Source of the DNA: Pedobacter kyonggii | GTDB taxonomy: Bacteria > Bacteroidota > Bacteroidia > Sphingobacteriales > Sphingobacteriaceae | Assembly (NCBI RefSeq): GCF_004310665.1 | Contig: NZ_SIXF01000036.1 | Coordinates: 1-49,545, forward strand | Length of the DNA: 49,545 bases | Direction of reading: 5' to 3' | Shown: piece by piece, positions 20,848 through 28,270 of the stretch | Layout: each line of letters starts with the position of its first letter | Position numbering within the stretch: position 1 is the stretch's first letter | Notes under the pieces: model-generated | The model's database searches: none | Seen by the model: only the letters and a program-made list of their open reading frames with translations | Told to the model about the DNA's origin: nothing | Position numbers and translations under genes: made by a program

Positions 20848-21414
20848 ATGCAAGGCAAATTAATCATATTTTCGGCACCATCAGGAGCAGGTAAAACCAC
20901 TATAGTACACCATTTATTAACGAAATTTCCTGAGCTGAGCTTTTCTATTTCTGCAACTACCCGCGAATTGAGAGGCGCTGAAACACATGAAAACGATTAC
21001 TATTTTATTAGTAAAGAAGAGTTTTTGCACAAAGTAGCCCGCCAGGAATTTGTGGAATTTGAAGAAGTTTATAACGGAACTTTTTATGGCACTTTACGCT
21101 CAGAAATAGAGCGCATCTGGAATGAAGGCAAGCACGTTATTTTCGATATTGATGTAGAAGGTGGTATCCGATTAAAAAGAAAATATGAAGAAGATGCTTT
21201 GGCCATTTTTGTTCAGCCACCATCATTAGATGTTTTAAAGGAACGTTTAAGTGGCCGTGGTACAGATAGCCCAGAAAAATTACAGGAACGTTTTATCAAA
21301 GCTGAAAAAGAATTGCTTTATGCCGATAAATTTGATGTGATTTTAAAAAATTACGACCTGGCTACAGCTTGTGCAGAAGCAGAGCAATTGGTGGGCGATT
21401 TCTTAAAAAGTTAG
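20848..21414 (+). CDS. gmk: Guanylate kinase
   Basis: A 188-residue nucleotide kinase that phosphorylates GMP to GDP with ATP. The P-loop SGAGKT is at residues 12-17. The GMP-binding segment SATTRELRGAE..NDYYFIS follows, and the lid and Asp in IFDIDVEGG come after it. Length is normal. It lies downstream of yicC, and nadD would normally be its close neighbour, but a four-helix-bundle gene sits between them. Confidence 0.97.
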   Translation: MQGKLIIFSAPSGAGKTTIVHHLLTKFPELSFSISATTRELRGAETHENDYYFISKEEFLHKVARQEFVEFEEVYNGTFYGTLRSEIERIWNEGKHVIFDIDVEGGIRLKRKYEEDALAIFVQPPSLDVLKERLSGRGTDSPEKLQERFIKAEKELLYADKFDVILKNYDLATACAEAEQLVGDFLKS

Positions 21415-21428
21415 CAGTTTATAGTTTC

Positions 21429-21440
21429 CAATTTTCAGTT
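21429..21440 (+). repeat. Inverted repeat, left arm flanking the four-helix-bundle gene
   Basis: CAATTTTCAGTT here is the exact reverse complement of 21879-21890. The arms flank the gene at 21495-21863, and weaker similarity continues outward from both arms. Confidence 0.6.
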
Positions 21441-21494
21441 TTGGGCTTATAAAAAATACCTAAATAATATCATAGTTCTAAATAGAATCACTTT

Positions 21495-21863
21495 ATGGGC
21501 GATTTTTCTGATTTACTAGCTGATAAGAGGTCATTTGAGTTGGCTATGAATATTTTTGAGGTCAGCAAGTCTTTCCCAAAAGAAGAAATGTATTCATTAA
21601 CCGATCAGATCAGGAGATCTTCGAGATCTACCAATATCTGCCTTGTTGAAGCTTATAGAAAACGTAGATACAGAGCCCATTTTATCAGCAAATTGTCAGA
21701 CAGTGATATGGAAAATAGCGAAACAAAAGGCTGGTTAAAATTTGCATTAGAATGTAAGTACCTTGCTGAAGAACGATATACGAAATTAACGCTACAAAGC
21801 GATGAAATTGGAAAACTGCTAAATCACATGATGAATAATCCAGAAAAATATGGCGTTATTTAA
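21495..21863 (+). CDS. Four-helix-bundle protein (23S rRNA intervening-sequence type)
   Basis: A 122-residue all-helical protein of the S23/four-helix-bundle family first met as the protein of 23S rRNA intervening sequences. Typical segments are FELAMNIFEVSKSFPKEE, YSLTDQIRRSSRSTNICLVEAY and AHFISKLSDSDMENSET, the last giving the conserved third helix. The biochemical function is unknown; a nucleic-acid-related role is assumed from its context in rRNA. Here it stands between gmk and nadD, outside any rRNA, with perfect 12-bp inverted repeats on either side, which suggests insertion as a unit. The start at 21495 (MGDFSDLL) follows a 5'-AT-rich stretch. Confidence 0.88.
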   Translation: MGDFSDLLADKRSFELAMNIFEVSKSFPKEEMYSLTDQIRRSSRSTNICLVEAYRKRRYRAHFISKLSDSDMENSETKGWLKFALECKYLAEERYTKLTLQSDEIGKLLNHMMNNPEKYGVI

Positions 21864-21878
21864 CTGTTAATATTATCC

Positions 21879-21890
21879 AACTGAAAATTG
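21879..21890 (+). repeat. Inverted repeat, right arm flanking the four-helix-bundle gene
   Basis: AACTGAAAATTG, the reverse complement of 21429-21440. A related copy, AACTGAAAACTG, follows within 20 bp, just before the nadD start. Confidence 0.6.
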
Positions 21891-21916
21891 TCAACTGCCA
21901 ACTGAAAACTGTGCAC

Positions 21917-22489
21917 ATGAAAACTGGTCTTTTCTTTGGTTCATATAACCCCATCCATACCGGGCATTTAATTATCGCCAATTACATGGCTAACCATACC
22001 GAGCTTGATGAAGTATGGCTGGTTGTGTCGCCACATAATCCCTTAAAAGATAAAAGTGGCTTAACCAATATGTACGACCGTTTGGAAATGGCCAAGTTGG
22101 CTACCGAAAATGCAGAACATATCCGTGTGAGCGATATCGAATTTGCATTGCCTCAGCCATCTTACACCATTGATACCTTAACCTATCTTCATGAAAAATA
22201 TCCTGAAAAGCAATTTGTACTCATTATGGGTGCCGATAATCTGGTATCATTCAAAAAATGGAAAAACTACGAGGTGCTTTTAAAAAACTATCAGATTTAT
22301 GTTTATCCGCGCCCTGAGGCGAATGTAAGCGAGTGGGAAAATCATCCTTCCATTACTTTTACCAAAACCCCTTTAATGGAAATTTCGTCAACTTTTATAC
22401 GCAAAGCCATTAAAGAGAAAAAGAATGTTCAGTTTTTCCTGCCCGATAAAGTCATCGATTTCATTGAAGGCAAGGGAATGTATAAATAG
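21917..22489 (+). CDS. nadD: Nicotinate-nucleotide adenylyltransferase
   Basis: A 190-residue enzyme that adenylates nicotinate mononucleotide to deamido-NAD in NAD synthesis. The nucleotidyltransferase signature GSYNPIHTGH is at residues 8-17, and the second motif (SSTFIRKAI, an ISSTxIR box) is near the C-terminus. I chose ATG 21917 (MKTGLFFG) over an in-frame GTG six bases upstream. In Bacteroidota it often follows gmk directly; here an inserted gene separates them. Together with pnuC-nadR at 44-45.7 kb, the window carries both de novo/Preiss-Handler and salvage adenylyltransferases. Confidence 0.96.
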   Translation: MKTGLFFGSYNPIHTGHLIIANYMANHTELDEVWLVVSPHNPLKDKSGLTNMYDRLEMAKLATENAEHIRVSDIEFALPQPSYTIDTLTYLHEKYPEKQFVLIMGADNLVSFKKWKNYEVLLKNYQIYVYPRPEANVSEWENHPSITFTKTPLMEISSTFIRKAIKEKKNVQFFLPDKVIDFIEGKGMYK

Positions 22490-22633
22490 CAGCGATCAAT
22501 ATTTGTAACCTATACAGCACCTAAAAAAAGCAACAGGCTTACAACATATTGTATTAAATCGATTACTTGGATTGGTTTTTGTTTAATTCGCCTTTTGATT
22601 ACTAATTTAGCGGCAGCAGATACAACAAAACAC

Positions 22634-24334
22634 GTGAAAAAAAACTTATTTATACTCATTGCCCTTTTTGGCGCTGCATTTTCGGCAAGCGCACAACAGA
22701 AAACCTATTTAGAATTATTGGCCAATCAACCTAAATGGGTAGATTCGGTTTTTAACAAACTTAACCGCAGAGAGCGTATTGCGCAGATGTTCTTTGTTAG
22801 AGCGCATACCAATCTGGGTAAAAAATATACCGATTCGGTTGGTCAGGTAATAAAAAAAGAACAATTGGGTGGGGTTATCTTTTTTCAGGGAGGCCCTGGC
22901 CGGCAGGTTTTAGCCACCAATGCCTATCAAAAATTAAGCAGGGTACCGTTAATTGTGGCAAATGATGGTGAATGGGGCCTGGGCATGCGTTTGGATAGTA
23001 CCATTTCTTATCCTTATCAAATGACTTTGGGTGCCATCCAAAACAAAGAATTATTGTATAAAATGGGTCTTGAAGTGGCCAAAGATTACAAGCGCATGGG
23101 GATGCAGATGAATTTAGCTCCTGATGCCGATATCAATAACAACCCTAAAAACCCCGTAATCAATTACCGTTCTTTCGGCGAAAATAAATATAACGTAACC
23201 AGTAAGGTTGCCTCTTATATGAAAGGTATGCAGGATGGCGGTTTATTAACTACGTTGAAACATTTCCCTGGTCATGGCGATACTGATGTAGATTCGCACT
23301 ACGATTTACCACAGCTTACTTTCTCTGCTACACGTTTAGATACGTTGGAGATATATCCTTTTAAAGAGCTGATTAAACAGGCCGCATCGGGTGTGATGAT
23401 TGCCCACATGAACATCCCATCGTTAGATGCTACACCAAACTTACCTTCTACCCTGTCTAAACCGATTGTCACAGGCATTTTGAAACAGAAATTAGGCTTT
23501 AAAGGTTTGATTATCTCTGATGCAATGGATATGAAAGGCGTGGTAAAATATTTCAAAAATGGTGAAGCTGATTTAATGGGTATTATTGCCGGAAACGATA
23601 TTATTGAATTATCTGAAAACAGCGACAGAGCCATTAAATTAGTGCGTAAGGCCGTAAGACAAGATCGTGTAAGCATGGCCGAAATAGACCAGAGTGTGCG
23701 TAAAATATTGACCGCAAAATACTGGGCAGGCCTGGCTAAGCGCGATACGGTTGTAACCCAAGGTGTTGTTGCGGGTGTAAACCGCAAGTCGAGCAATGCT
23801 TTGGTGCAGGAACTTGCCAATGCATCAGTAACCCTACTAAAAGGTAAAGATTATATCAAGCGCCTCATCCCGATCAGAAGAACGGCCATTATCAGCATCG
23901 GTGTACCTTCGGTTACCACTTTCCAAAAAGAGGTTTCAAAAGGTTATTATAATTCTGTTTATTATGTGCTGGATAAAGATGCCAATGCTACTCAGATTTC
24001 CAACATCGCCCGCGAAATCGGCGCATTTGATCAGGTGATTGTGGGTATTCACGATAGTCGTGCAAGACCAGCCAATAATATCCCGCTAAATGCAGGCGTA
24101 AAGAATTTTATTAAAGAATTATCGGCCAAGAATGCTGTTTTTGCGCTCTTCGCAAACCCATATAATCTGGCCGGTTTATCAGGATTGGAAAACAGTAAAG
24201 GTTTGGTTGTTGCATATCAAAAAGAAGATTATATGCAGATTTCAGCTGCAGCTGTAATTAATAACAGATTGGCACCAACAGGAAAATTGCCTGTAGGCGT
24301 GGCGCCATTCTATAAATTCGGCGACGGATTATAG
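22634..24334 (+). CDS. Secreted glycoside hydrolase family 3 protein (NagZ-like)
   Basis: A 566-residue exported glycosidase, counted from the GTG at 22634 (VKKNLFILIALFGAAF). This start gives a clean signal peptide ending ASAQ; an upstream in-frame TTG at 22595 would bury it. The GH3 N-terminal barrel carries the NagZ signature KHFPGHGDTDVDSH (about 209-222), whose Asp-His pair serves as acid/base, and the nucleophile D296 in ISDAMDMKGV. A GH3 C-terminal domain follows (about 380-566). Family knowledge points to beta-N-acetylglucosaminidase activity, perhaps in peptidoglycan turnover in the periplasm. It lacks the C-terminal beta-lactamase-like domain seen in longer Bacteroidota relatives. 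Confidence 0.93.
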   Translation: MKKNLFILIALFGAAFSASAQQKTYLELLANQPKWVDSVFNKLNRRERIAQMFFVRAHTNLGKKYTDSVGQVIKKEQLGGVIFFQGGPGRQVLATNAYQKLSRVPLIVANDGEWGLGMRLDSTISYPYQMTLGAIQNKELLYKMGLEVAKDYKRMGMQMNLAPDADINNNPKNPVINYRSFGENKYNVTSKVASYMKGMQDGGLLTTLKHFPGHGDTDVDSHYDLPQLTFSATRLDTLEIYPFKELIKQAASGVMIAHMNIPSLDATPNLPSTLSKPIVTGILKQKLGFKGLIISDAMDMKGVVKYFKNGEADLMGIIAGNDIIELSENSDRAIKLVRKAVRQDRVSMAEIDQSVRKILTAKYWAGLAKRDTVVTQGVVAGVNRKSSNALVQELANASVTLLKGKDYIKRLIPIRRTAIISIGVPSVTTFQKEVSKGYYNSVYYVLDKDANATQISNIAREIGAFDQVIVGIHDSRARPANNIPLNAGVKNFIKELSAKNAVFALFANPYNLAGLSGLENSKGLVVAYQKEDYMQISAAAVINNRLAPTGKLPVGVAPFYKFGDGL

Positions 24335-24380
24335 ATTTTTACCCCTAAGACACAAAGAATTAATATCAGGTGAGAATATT

Positions 24381-24411
24381 TTGTCATTCTGAGCGCAGCG
24401 AAGAATCTTTT
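24381..24411. repeat. Dispersed intergenic repeat, copy 2
   Basis: TTGTCATTCTGAGCG.CAGCGAAGAATC, between the GH3 gene and the small acidic protein gene. It shares the GTCAnnCTGAGC..GAAG pattern with copies at 37533 and 42760. Confidence 0.6.
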
Positions 24412-24455
24412 GCCACAGAGAAGTGGATTAATATTCCGCATTAGCCTCACCAATC

Positions 24456-24482
24456 GTCACCCTGAATTTATTTCAGGGTCTC
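24456..24482. repeat. Dispersed palindrome, copy 3
   Basis: CCCTGAA-TTTA-TTTCAGGG hairpin preceded by CGTCA. It belongs to the same class of short intergenic palindromes and could also end the GH3 transcript weakly. Confidence 0.55.
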
Positions 24483-24581
24483 TATTAATAGTTTTATCTT
24501 TGGTCTTTCAACTTTTGTCTTTTAGCTTTCCTTAAAACAATTTCACTCTCAAAACGATTATCTAATATAAACCTTAATGTT

Positions 24582-24785
24582 ATGATAGATCCAGAAGATG
24601 ACAATTATTCAAACGATCCGAATGATGCTTTACGCAGAGAGGATGATGTTGAAAATATCAACGAAATTAATGGCGACGACACCAGTATTGAACATGATAA
24701 AGATCTGCTCAAGCAGGCCGACGAGGCATCAAGAGCATCTTATGAGCTAAACCTCGATGATAAGGAAGACGATTTAGACGATTAA
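24582..24785 (+). CDS. Small acidic hypothetical protein
   Basis: A 67-residue, very acidic protein (MIDPEDDNYSNDPNDA.. LDDKEDDLDD) with no hydrophobic segment. I recognise no domain. A convincing terminator follows at once, which supports a real transcribed gene. Such short Asp/Glu-rich proteins are common in Bacteroidota and mostly uncharacterised. Confidence 0.7.
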   Translation: MIDPEDDNYSNDPNDALRREDDVENINEINGDDTSIEHDKDLLKQADEASRASYELNLDDKEDDLDD

Positions 24786-24790
24786 AAAGA

Positions 24791-24823
24791 AAGCCGTTCC
24801 GATGAAATCTGAACGGCTTTTTT
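24791..24823 (+). terminator. Rho-independent terminator of the small acidic protein gene
   Basis: AAGCCGTTC pairs with GAACGGCTT around an 11-nt loop, followed by a run of T. It starts five bases after the stop codon. The thioredoxin-fold gene converges from the other side, so it may act in both directions. Confidence 0.85.
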
Positions 24824-24864
24824 ATCTAAGTTTTGACAAACCCTACCCACTAACCTTTAAACTC

Positions 24865-25392
24865 CTATTTCGCTTTGTAAGTTTCAGGATTAACAGCTGT
24901 TGTTGTCCATCCTTTTAAAAAGGAAGTGATTTTCTTTACATCATGTCCAACTTTCTTTTTACCATTAGCGCCAATTTCTTCGGTTTCTAAGTAAGAAGAA
25001 TTTTCGATGTGCAATACTTTGCCTTTCCCATCCAGAATTAAAAATACCGGAAAACCAAAACGTTGAGGATAGCCTAAGCTGGCTAAAACAGGTTCGTTTT
25101 TATTTTCAGGGCTGTAATTAACCAGAACAGTTTCAAAATTATCGTTAATGTATTTTTTCAGCGTTGCTGTGCTATCAACTAAATTATGAAAGGCTATACA
25201 CCAACTGCACCAATTACCACCAACCTGCAACAAAACATGTTTATTTTCTTTGGCAGCTTTTGCAACCGCCGCAGCAATTTCGGCTTTGGCATCCGCTTGT
25301 GGGTTATAGATATGAACGCCTTCTTTTTTCGCCTGACTAAACGCCGCTGTCGAAATCAACACAGCAGTTAATAAAATGATTAATTTTTTCAT
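24865..25392 (-). CDS. Periplasmic thioredoxin-fold protein
   Basis: A 175-residue exported thioredoxin-like protein with a signal peptide to AAFSQA (about residue 20). The redox motif is C62-S-W-C65 in GGNWCSWCIAFH, so both active-site cysteines are present. A thioredoxin-fold Pro lies later (GFPVFLILDGKGKV). Relatives of the DUF255/thioredoxin_7 kind reduce or isomerise disulfides in envelope proteins, but the partner is unknown. The gene converges with the small acidic protein gene. Confidence 0.9.
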   Translation of the reverse strand: MKKLIILLTAVLISTAAFSQAKKEGVHIYNPQADAKAEIAAAVAKAAKENKHVLLQVGGNWCSWCIAFHNLVDSTATLKKYINDNFETVLVNYSPENKNEPVLASLGYPQRFGFPVFLILDGKGKVLHIENSSYLETEEIGANGKKKVGHDVKKITSFLKGWTTTAVNPETYKAK

Positions 25393-25575
25393 GATTTTCG
25401 ATGAATAATAATAGCAAATGTAATAAAGTCTAGGGTTACAATGGATTATTCGCGAATTCTTTACAGAGCGGAAACAGTCCGTAGTCCGTAGAATGGAAAG
25501 GGATTAAGAACGAAGGTTTAATCAAATATGAATTTTTACATTATCCATCCCAATTCTCCATCTTCCATTTTTACC

Positions 25576-25583
25576 TATCTTTG
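25576..25583 (+). promoter_or_regulatory. -7 box of the TatD-family gene
   Basis: TATCTTTG, a perfect TAnnTTTG, ends 7 nt before the chosen start codon at 25591. It rules against the upstream in-frame ATG at 25528, which would place the promoter inside the gene, and implies a very short leader. Confidence 0.5.
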
Positions 25584-25590
25584 TTTTCCA

Positions 25591-26247
25591 ATGGATTTTT
25601 TAGACATACATACCCACAAAGTTGCCACCCAACCTGGGGTAATCAGCATTCAAAGTTTGTCGTTAACCAGCGATTTTTTTTTAGCGATGCCTAAAACCAA
25701 GCCAATTTCTGTTGGGCTGCATCCCTGGTTTGCTAAAATTGATCAACTCGAACTACAGATGAAATATCTAAGTGTTGTGGCCAATCAAACAAATGTGAAA
25801 CAGATTGGAGAGTGTGGTTTAGATCGGCTGAGAGGTGAAAACCTGGAAAATCAGACCATAATCTTAGAAAAACAAATCGAATTGGCAGAAAAAACTAATA
25901 AACCATTGATTTTACATTGTGTTAAATGCTTTTCAGAGTTAATTGCAATTAAAGAACGATTAAAAGTTAAAGTACCGATGATTATTCATGGTTTTAACAA
26001 AAATGAGCAGCTCGGCCGACAGCTACTGGACAAAGGTTTCCTTCTTTCCTTTGGAATAACTGCTTTAAAAGAAAATTCGGGTGCAGCTAAGCTGATTCAA
26101 AGTACCGATCAATTTTTCCTGGAAACTGATGCTTCGGATATCTCAATTGAAGAAATTTACCAGGCCGTGGCCAATTTAAAAAAATGTAGCATTGATGAGC
26201 TTAAAGCTCGTATTTTTGCAGACTGGAATAAATTGATTTTAATATAA
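25591..26247 (+). CDS. TatD-family metal-dependent hydrolase
   Basis: A 218-residue TIM-barrel hydrolase of the TatD kind; characterised members are metal-dependent DNases. The metal-binding motifs are in order: HTH at the start (MDFLDIHTHK), IGECGLD, LILHCVK, MIIHGF and LETDASD. It is shorter than typical TatD (about 260), mainly because some loops are reduced. I start at 25591 because of the promoter box and the family start; the frame is open 21 codons further upstream. The repair gene block begins 140 bp later. Confidence 0.9.
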   Translation: MDFLDIHTHKVATQPGVISIQSLSLTSDFFLAMPKTKPISVGLHPWFAKIDQLELQMKYLSVVANQTNVKQIGECGLDRLRGENLENQTIILEKQIELAEKTNKPLILHCVKCFSELIAIKERLKVKVPMIIHGFNKNEQLGRQLLDKGFLLSFGITALKENSGAAKLIQSTDQFFLETDASDISIEEIYQAVANLKKCSIDELKARIFADWNKLILI

Positions 26248-26386
26248 ATTTTAACAAACCGGCCACAAAACTAATGTTTTTAGTAAATTAGCATTAAATA
26301 TCTCAACTCTAAAAAATATTATATTTATTGGTTTCATTGCTTAAGTTTTTAGTAACAAAAAGACCACTATAATTTCTCTAAACTAA

Positions 26387-27385
26387 ATGCAATTAAAAAA
26401 AGAGCTTTTAACGCAAATACAATCTATCATAGCCTCTGCAAAAGAACGAGCAATACGTTCTGTTGAGACTGAAAGAATGCTTATGTATTGGCAAATTGGT
26501 AAAGTTATTTTTGAAGAAGAACAAAAAGGCAAAGATAGGGCTGATTATGGGGAATACCTTATTAAATCTATGTCCAATGAATTTCAACCAAAATTAGGGA
26601 CAGGATTTTCGATTCGCCAATTAGAGCGTAATAGGCAATTTTATCGTGCTTTTCCAATTGCGTCTGCACTGCGGACGCAATTCAGTTGGACACATTACAA
26701 AATCTTGATGAGCATTGATAATCAAGATAAAAAAGATTTCTACATTGCCGAGACTGAAAAAAATAATTGGTCAGCAAGACAGTTAGAGCGGCAAGTAAAT
26801 AGCCAATTATTTGAACGCCTATTGTTAAGCAACGATATTGAATCTGTTTTAGCTATAGCCAAAGCAGAAAAACATCCAACAGAACCAACACAGATTATTA
26901 AGGACCCAATGATATTAGAATTTTTGGGCTTAAAAAGGGAAGCAGCGTATTATGAAAAGGATTTAGAAACGGCAATCATTACCCACCTGCAAGATTTTTT
27001 ATTAGAAATCGGTAACGGTTTCTCTTTTGTCGCAAGGCAGAAACGGATACATATTGATGGTGATGACTTTTTTATAGACCTCGTTTTTTACAATCGGTTA
27101 TTACAATGCTTTGTAATAATAGAAATTAAAACAACTAAACTTAGTCACCAAGATATGGGACAGTTGCAGATGTATGTAAACTACTACGACCGTTTTGAAA
27201 AACAAAATTTCGAAAACCCAACTATTGGTATTTTACTATGCACCGATAAAAACGATGCTGTAGTAAAAATATCTTTGCCCGAAAATAATAAAACAATTAT
27301 AGCGAGTAAATACCATCTCTACCTGCCGACAGAGCAGCAATTAATGGCTGAGATGAAAAAAGAAATTGAAAAACTAAGAAGTTAA
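26387..27385 (+). CDS. yhcG: YhcG-family PD-(D/E)XK nuclease, copy 1
   Basis: A 332-residue DUF1016 protein. The N-terminal helical DUF1016_N domain spans about 1-145 (MLMYWQIGKVIFEEEQ, GTGFSIRQLERNRQFYRAFP, NWSARQLERQVNSQLFERLL), and the C-terminal PD-(D/E)XK nuclease domain about 170-325, with D231 and E246-I-K248 (FFIDLVFYN..FVIIEIKTTKL). The family is assumed to cut or bind branched or foreign DNA, but the true substrate is not established. It sits only 11 bp before tcdA. Codons 91-98 (IASALRTQ) contain a near-perfect 23-bp palindrome. A paralogue lies at 31491-32561. Confidence 0.92.
   Translation: MQLKKELLTQIQSIIASAKERAIRSVETERMLMYWQIGKVIFEEEQKGKDRADYGEYLIKSMSNEFQPKLGTGFSIRQLERNRQFYRAFPIASALRTQFSWTHYKILMSIDNQDKKDFYIAETEKNNWSARQLERQVNSQLFERLLLSNDIESVLAIAKAEKHPTEPTQIIKDPMILEFLGLKREAAYYEKDLETAIITHLQDFLLEIGNGFSFVARQKRIHIDGDDFFIDLVFYNRLLQCFVIIEIKTTKLSHQDMGQLQMYVNYYDRFEKQNFENPTIGILLCTDKNDAVVKISLPENNKTIIASKYHLYLPTEQQLMAEMKKEIEKLRS
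26658..26680 (+). repeat. Palindrome inside yhcG copy 1
   Basis: Arms TTGCGTC (26658-26664) and GACGCAA (26674-26680) enclose GCA-C-TGC, giving a 23-bp near-perfect palindrome with one T/G mismatch. It is read through in frame as part of IASALRTQ. Confidence 0.85.
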
Positions 27386-27396
27386 TAAAACATAAT

Positions 27397-28191
27397 ATGT
27401 CTGATGTTAGCTGGCTTTCGCGCTCTGCCCTCCTTGTTGGGAATGATGGAATAGATAAACTTCAATCGAAACATGTTTTAGTGATCGGTTTGGGCGGTGT
27501 AGGTTCTTTTGCTGCCGAATTTATATGCCGTTCTGGCGTTGGCGAAATGACCATTGTTGATGGTGATGTAGTTGACCCGACCAATCGGAACAGGCAGCTG
27601 CCTGCCTTGGCGACCAATCATGGTGTGAGCAAGGCCGAAATAATGCAAGAGCGTTTATTGGCCATTAATCCTGAATTAAAACTCCATGTGGTAAATACTT
27701 TTCTTAGTCCGGAGAAATGCAGGGAAATTTTAGAATCTGGCTTTGATTACATTATGGATTGCATCGACAGTGTAATGCCAAAAATCACTTTATTGGGAAC
27801 TGCTCTTGAAAAGAATATCCCTATTGTTAGCTCAATGGGTGCCGGTGGCAAAATGGACCCTACCAGAATAAGGATTACATTGCTTCCTGATACTTATCAA
27901 TGCGTTTTTGCCAGTTATGTGCGTAAAAGGTTGAACAAACTTGCAAATGCCAGCAAAATAAAGGCTGTCTTCTCAACAGAAGAAATGGATAAAAACTCGA
28001 TGATCATGACTGATGGAAGTAATTTTAAGCGCTCCGCTTATGGCACAGTTTCTTACCTGCCTGCAGCATTTGGCGGTGCCTGCGCCTCGGTTGTAATCCG
28101 CGATCTGCTTGGTCTGCCAATCGAAATGGCCGAACGCCCTGCAAGGATCAGCCATAAAACACTGAATAAAAGGAAAAGTAAAAAATCCTAA
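27397..28191 (+). CDS. tcdA: tRNA threonylcarbamoyladenosine dehydratase
   Basis: A 264-residue E1-like enzyme that uses ATP to cyclise the t6A base at position 37 of ANN-decoding tRNAs into ct6A. The Rossmann nucleotide motif is GLGGVGSFAAE (about 31-41). DxDxVxxTNxNRQ appears as DGDVVDPTNRNRQLPAL. The metal/structural segment ends in RISHKTLNKRKSKKS. Length fits TcdA/CsdL rather than ThiF or MoeB. It follows yhcG copy 1 by 11 bp and precedes addA by 79 bp. Confidence 0.9.
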   Translation: MSDVSWLSRSALLVGNDGIDKLQSKHVLVIGLGGVGSFAAEFICRSGVGEMTIVDGDVVDPTNRNRQLPALATNHGVSKAEIMQERLLAINPELKLHVVNTFLSPEKCREILESGFDYIMDCIDSVMPKITLLGTALEKNIPIVSSMGAGGKMDPTRIRITLLPDTYQCVFASYVRKRLNKLANASKIKAVFSTEEMDKNSMIMTDGSNFKRSAYGTVSYLPAAFGGACASVVIRDLLGLPIEMAERPARISHKTLNKRKSKKS

Positions 28192-28270
28192 TAGAGATAG
28201 AATTGTTGATATCATGATTTCGAGAAAATTTTAAATTGTTGTAAGTTTAAAATTCGAGAGAAATCATATT

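Noticed and set aside
22595-22633. TTG start for the GH3 protein
   Set aside because: It would put 13 polar residues before the signal peptide; the GTG at 22634 gives a standard secreted start.
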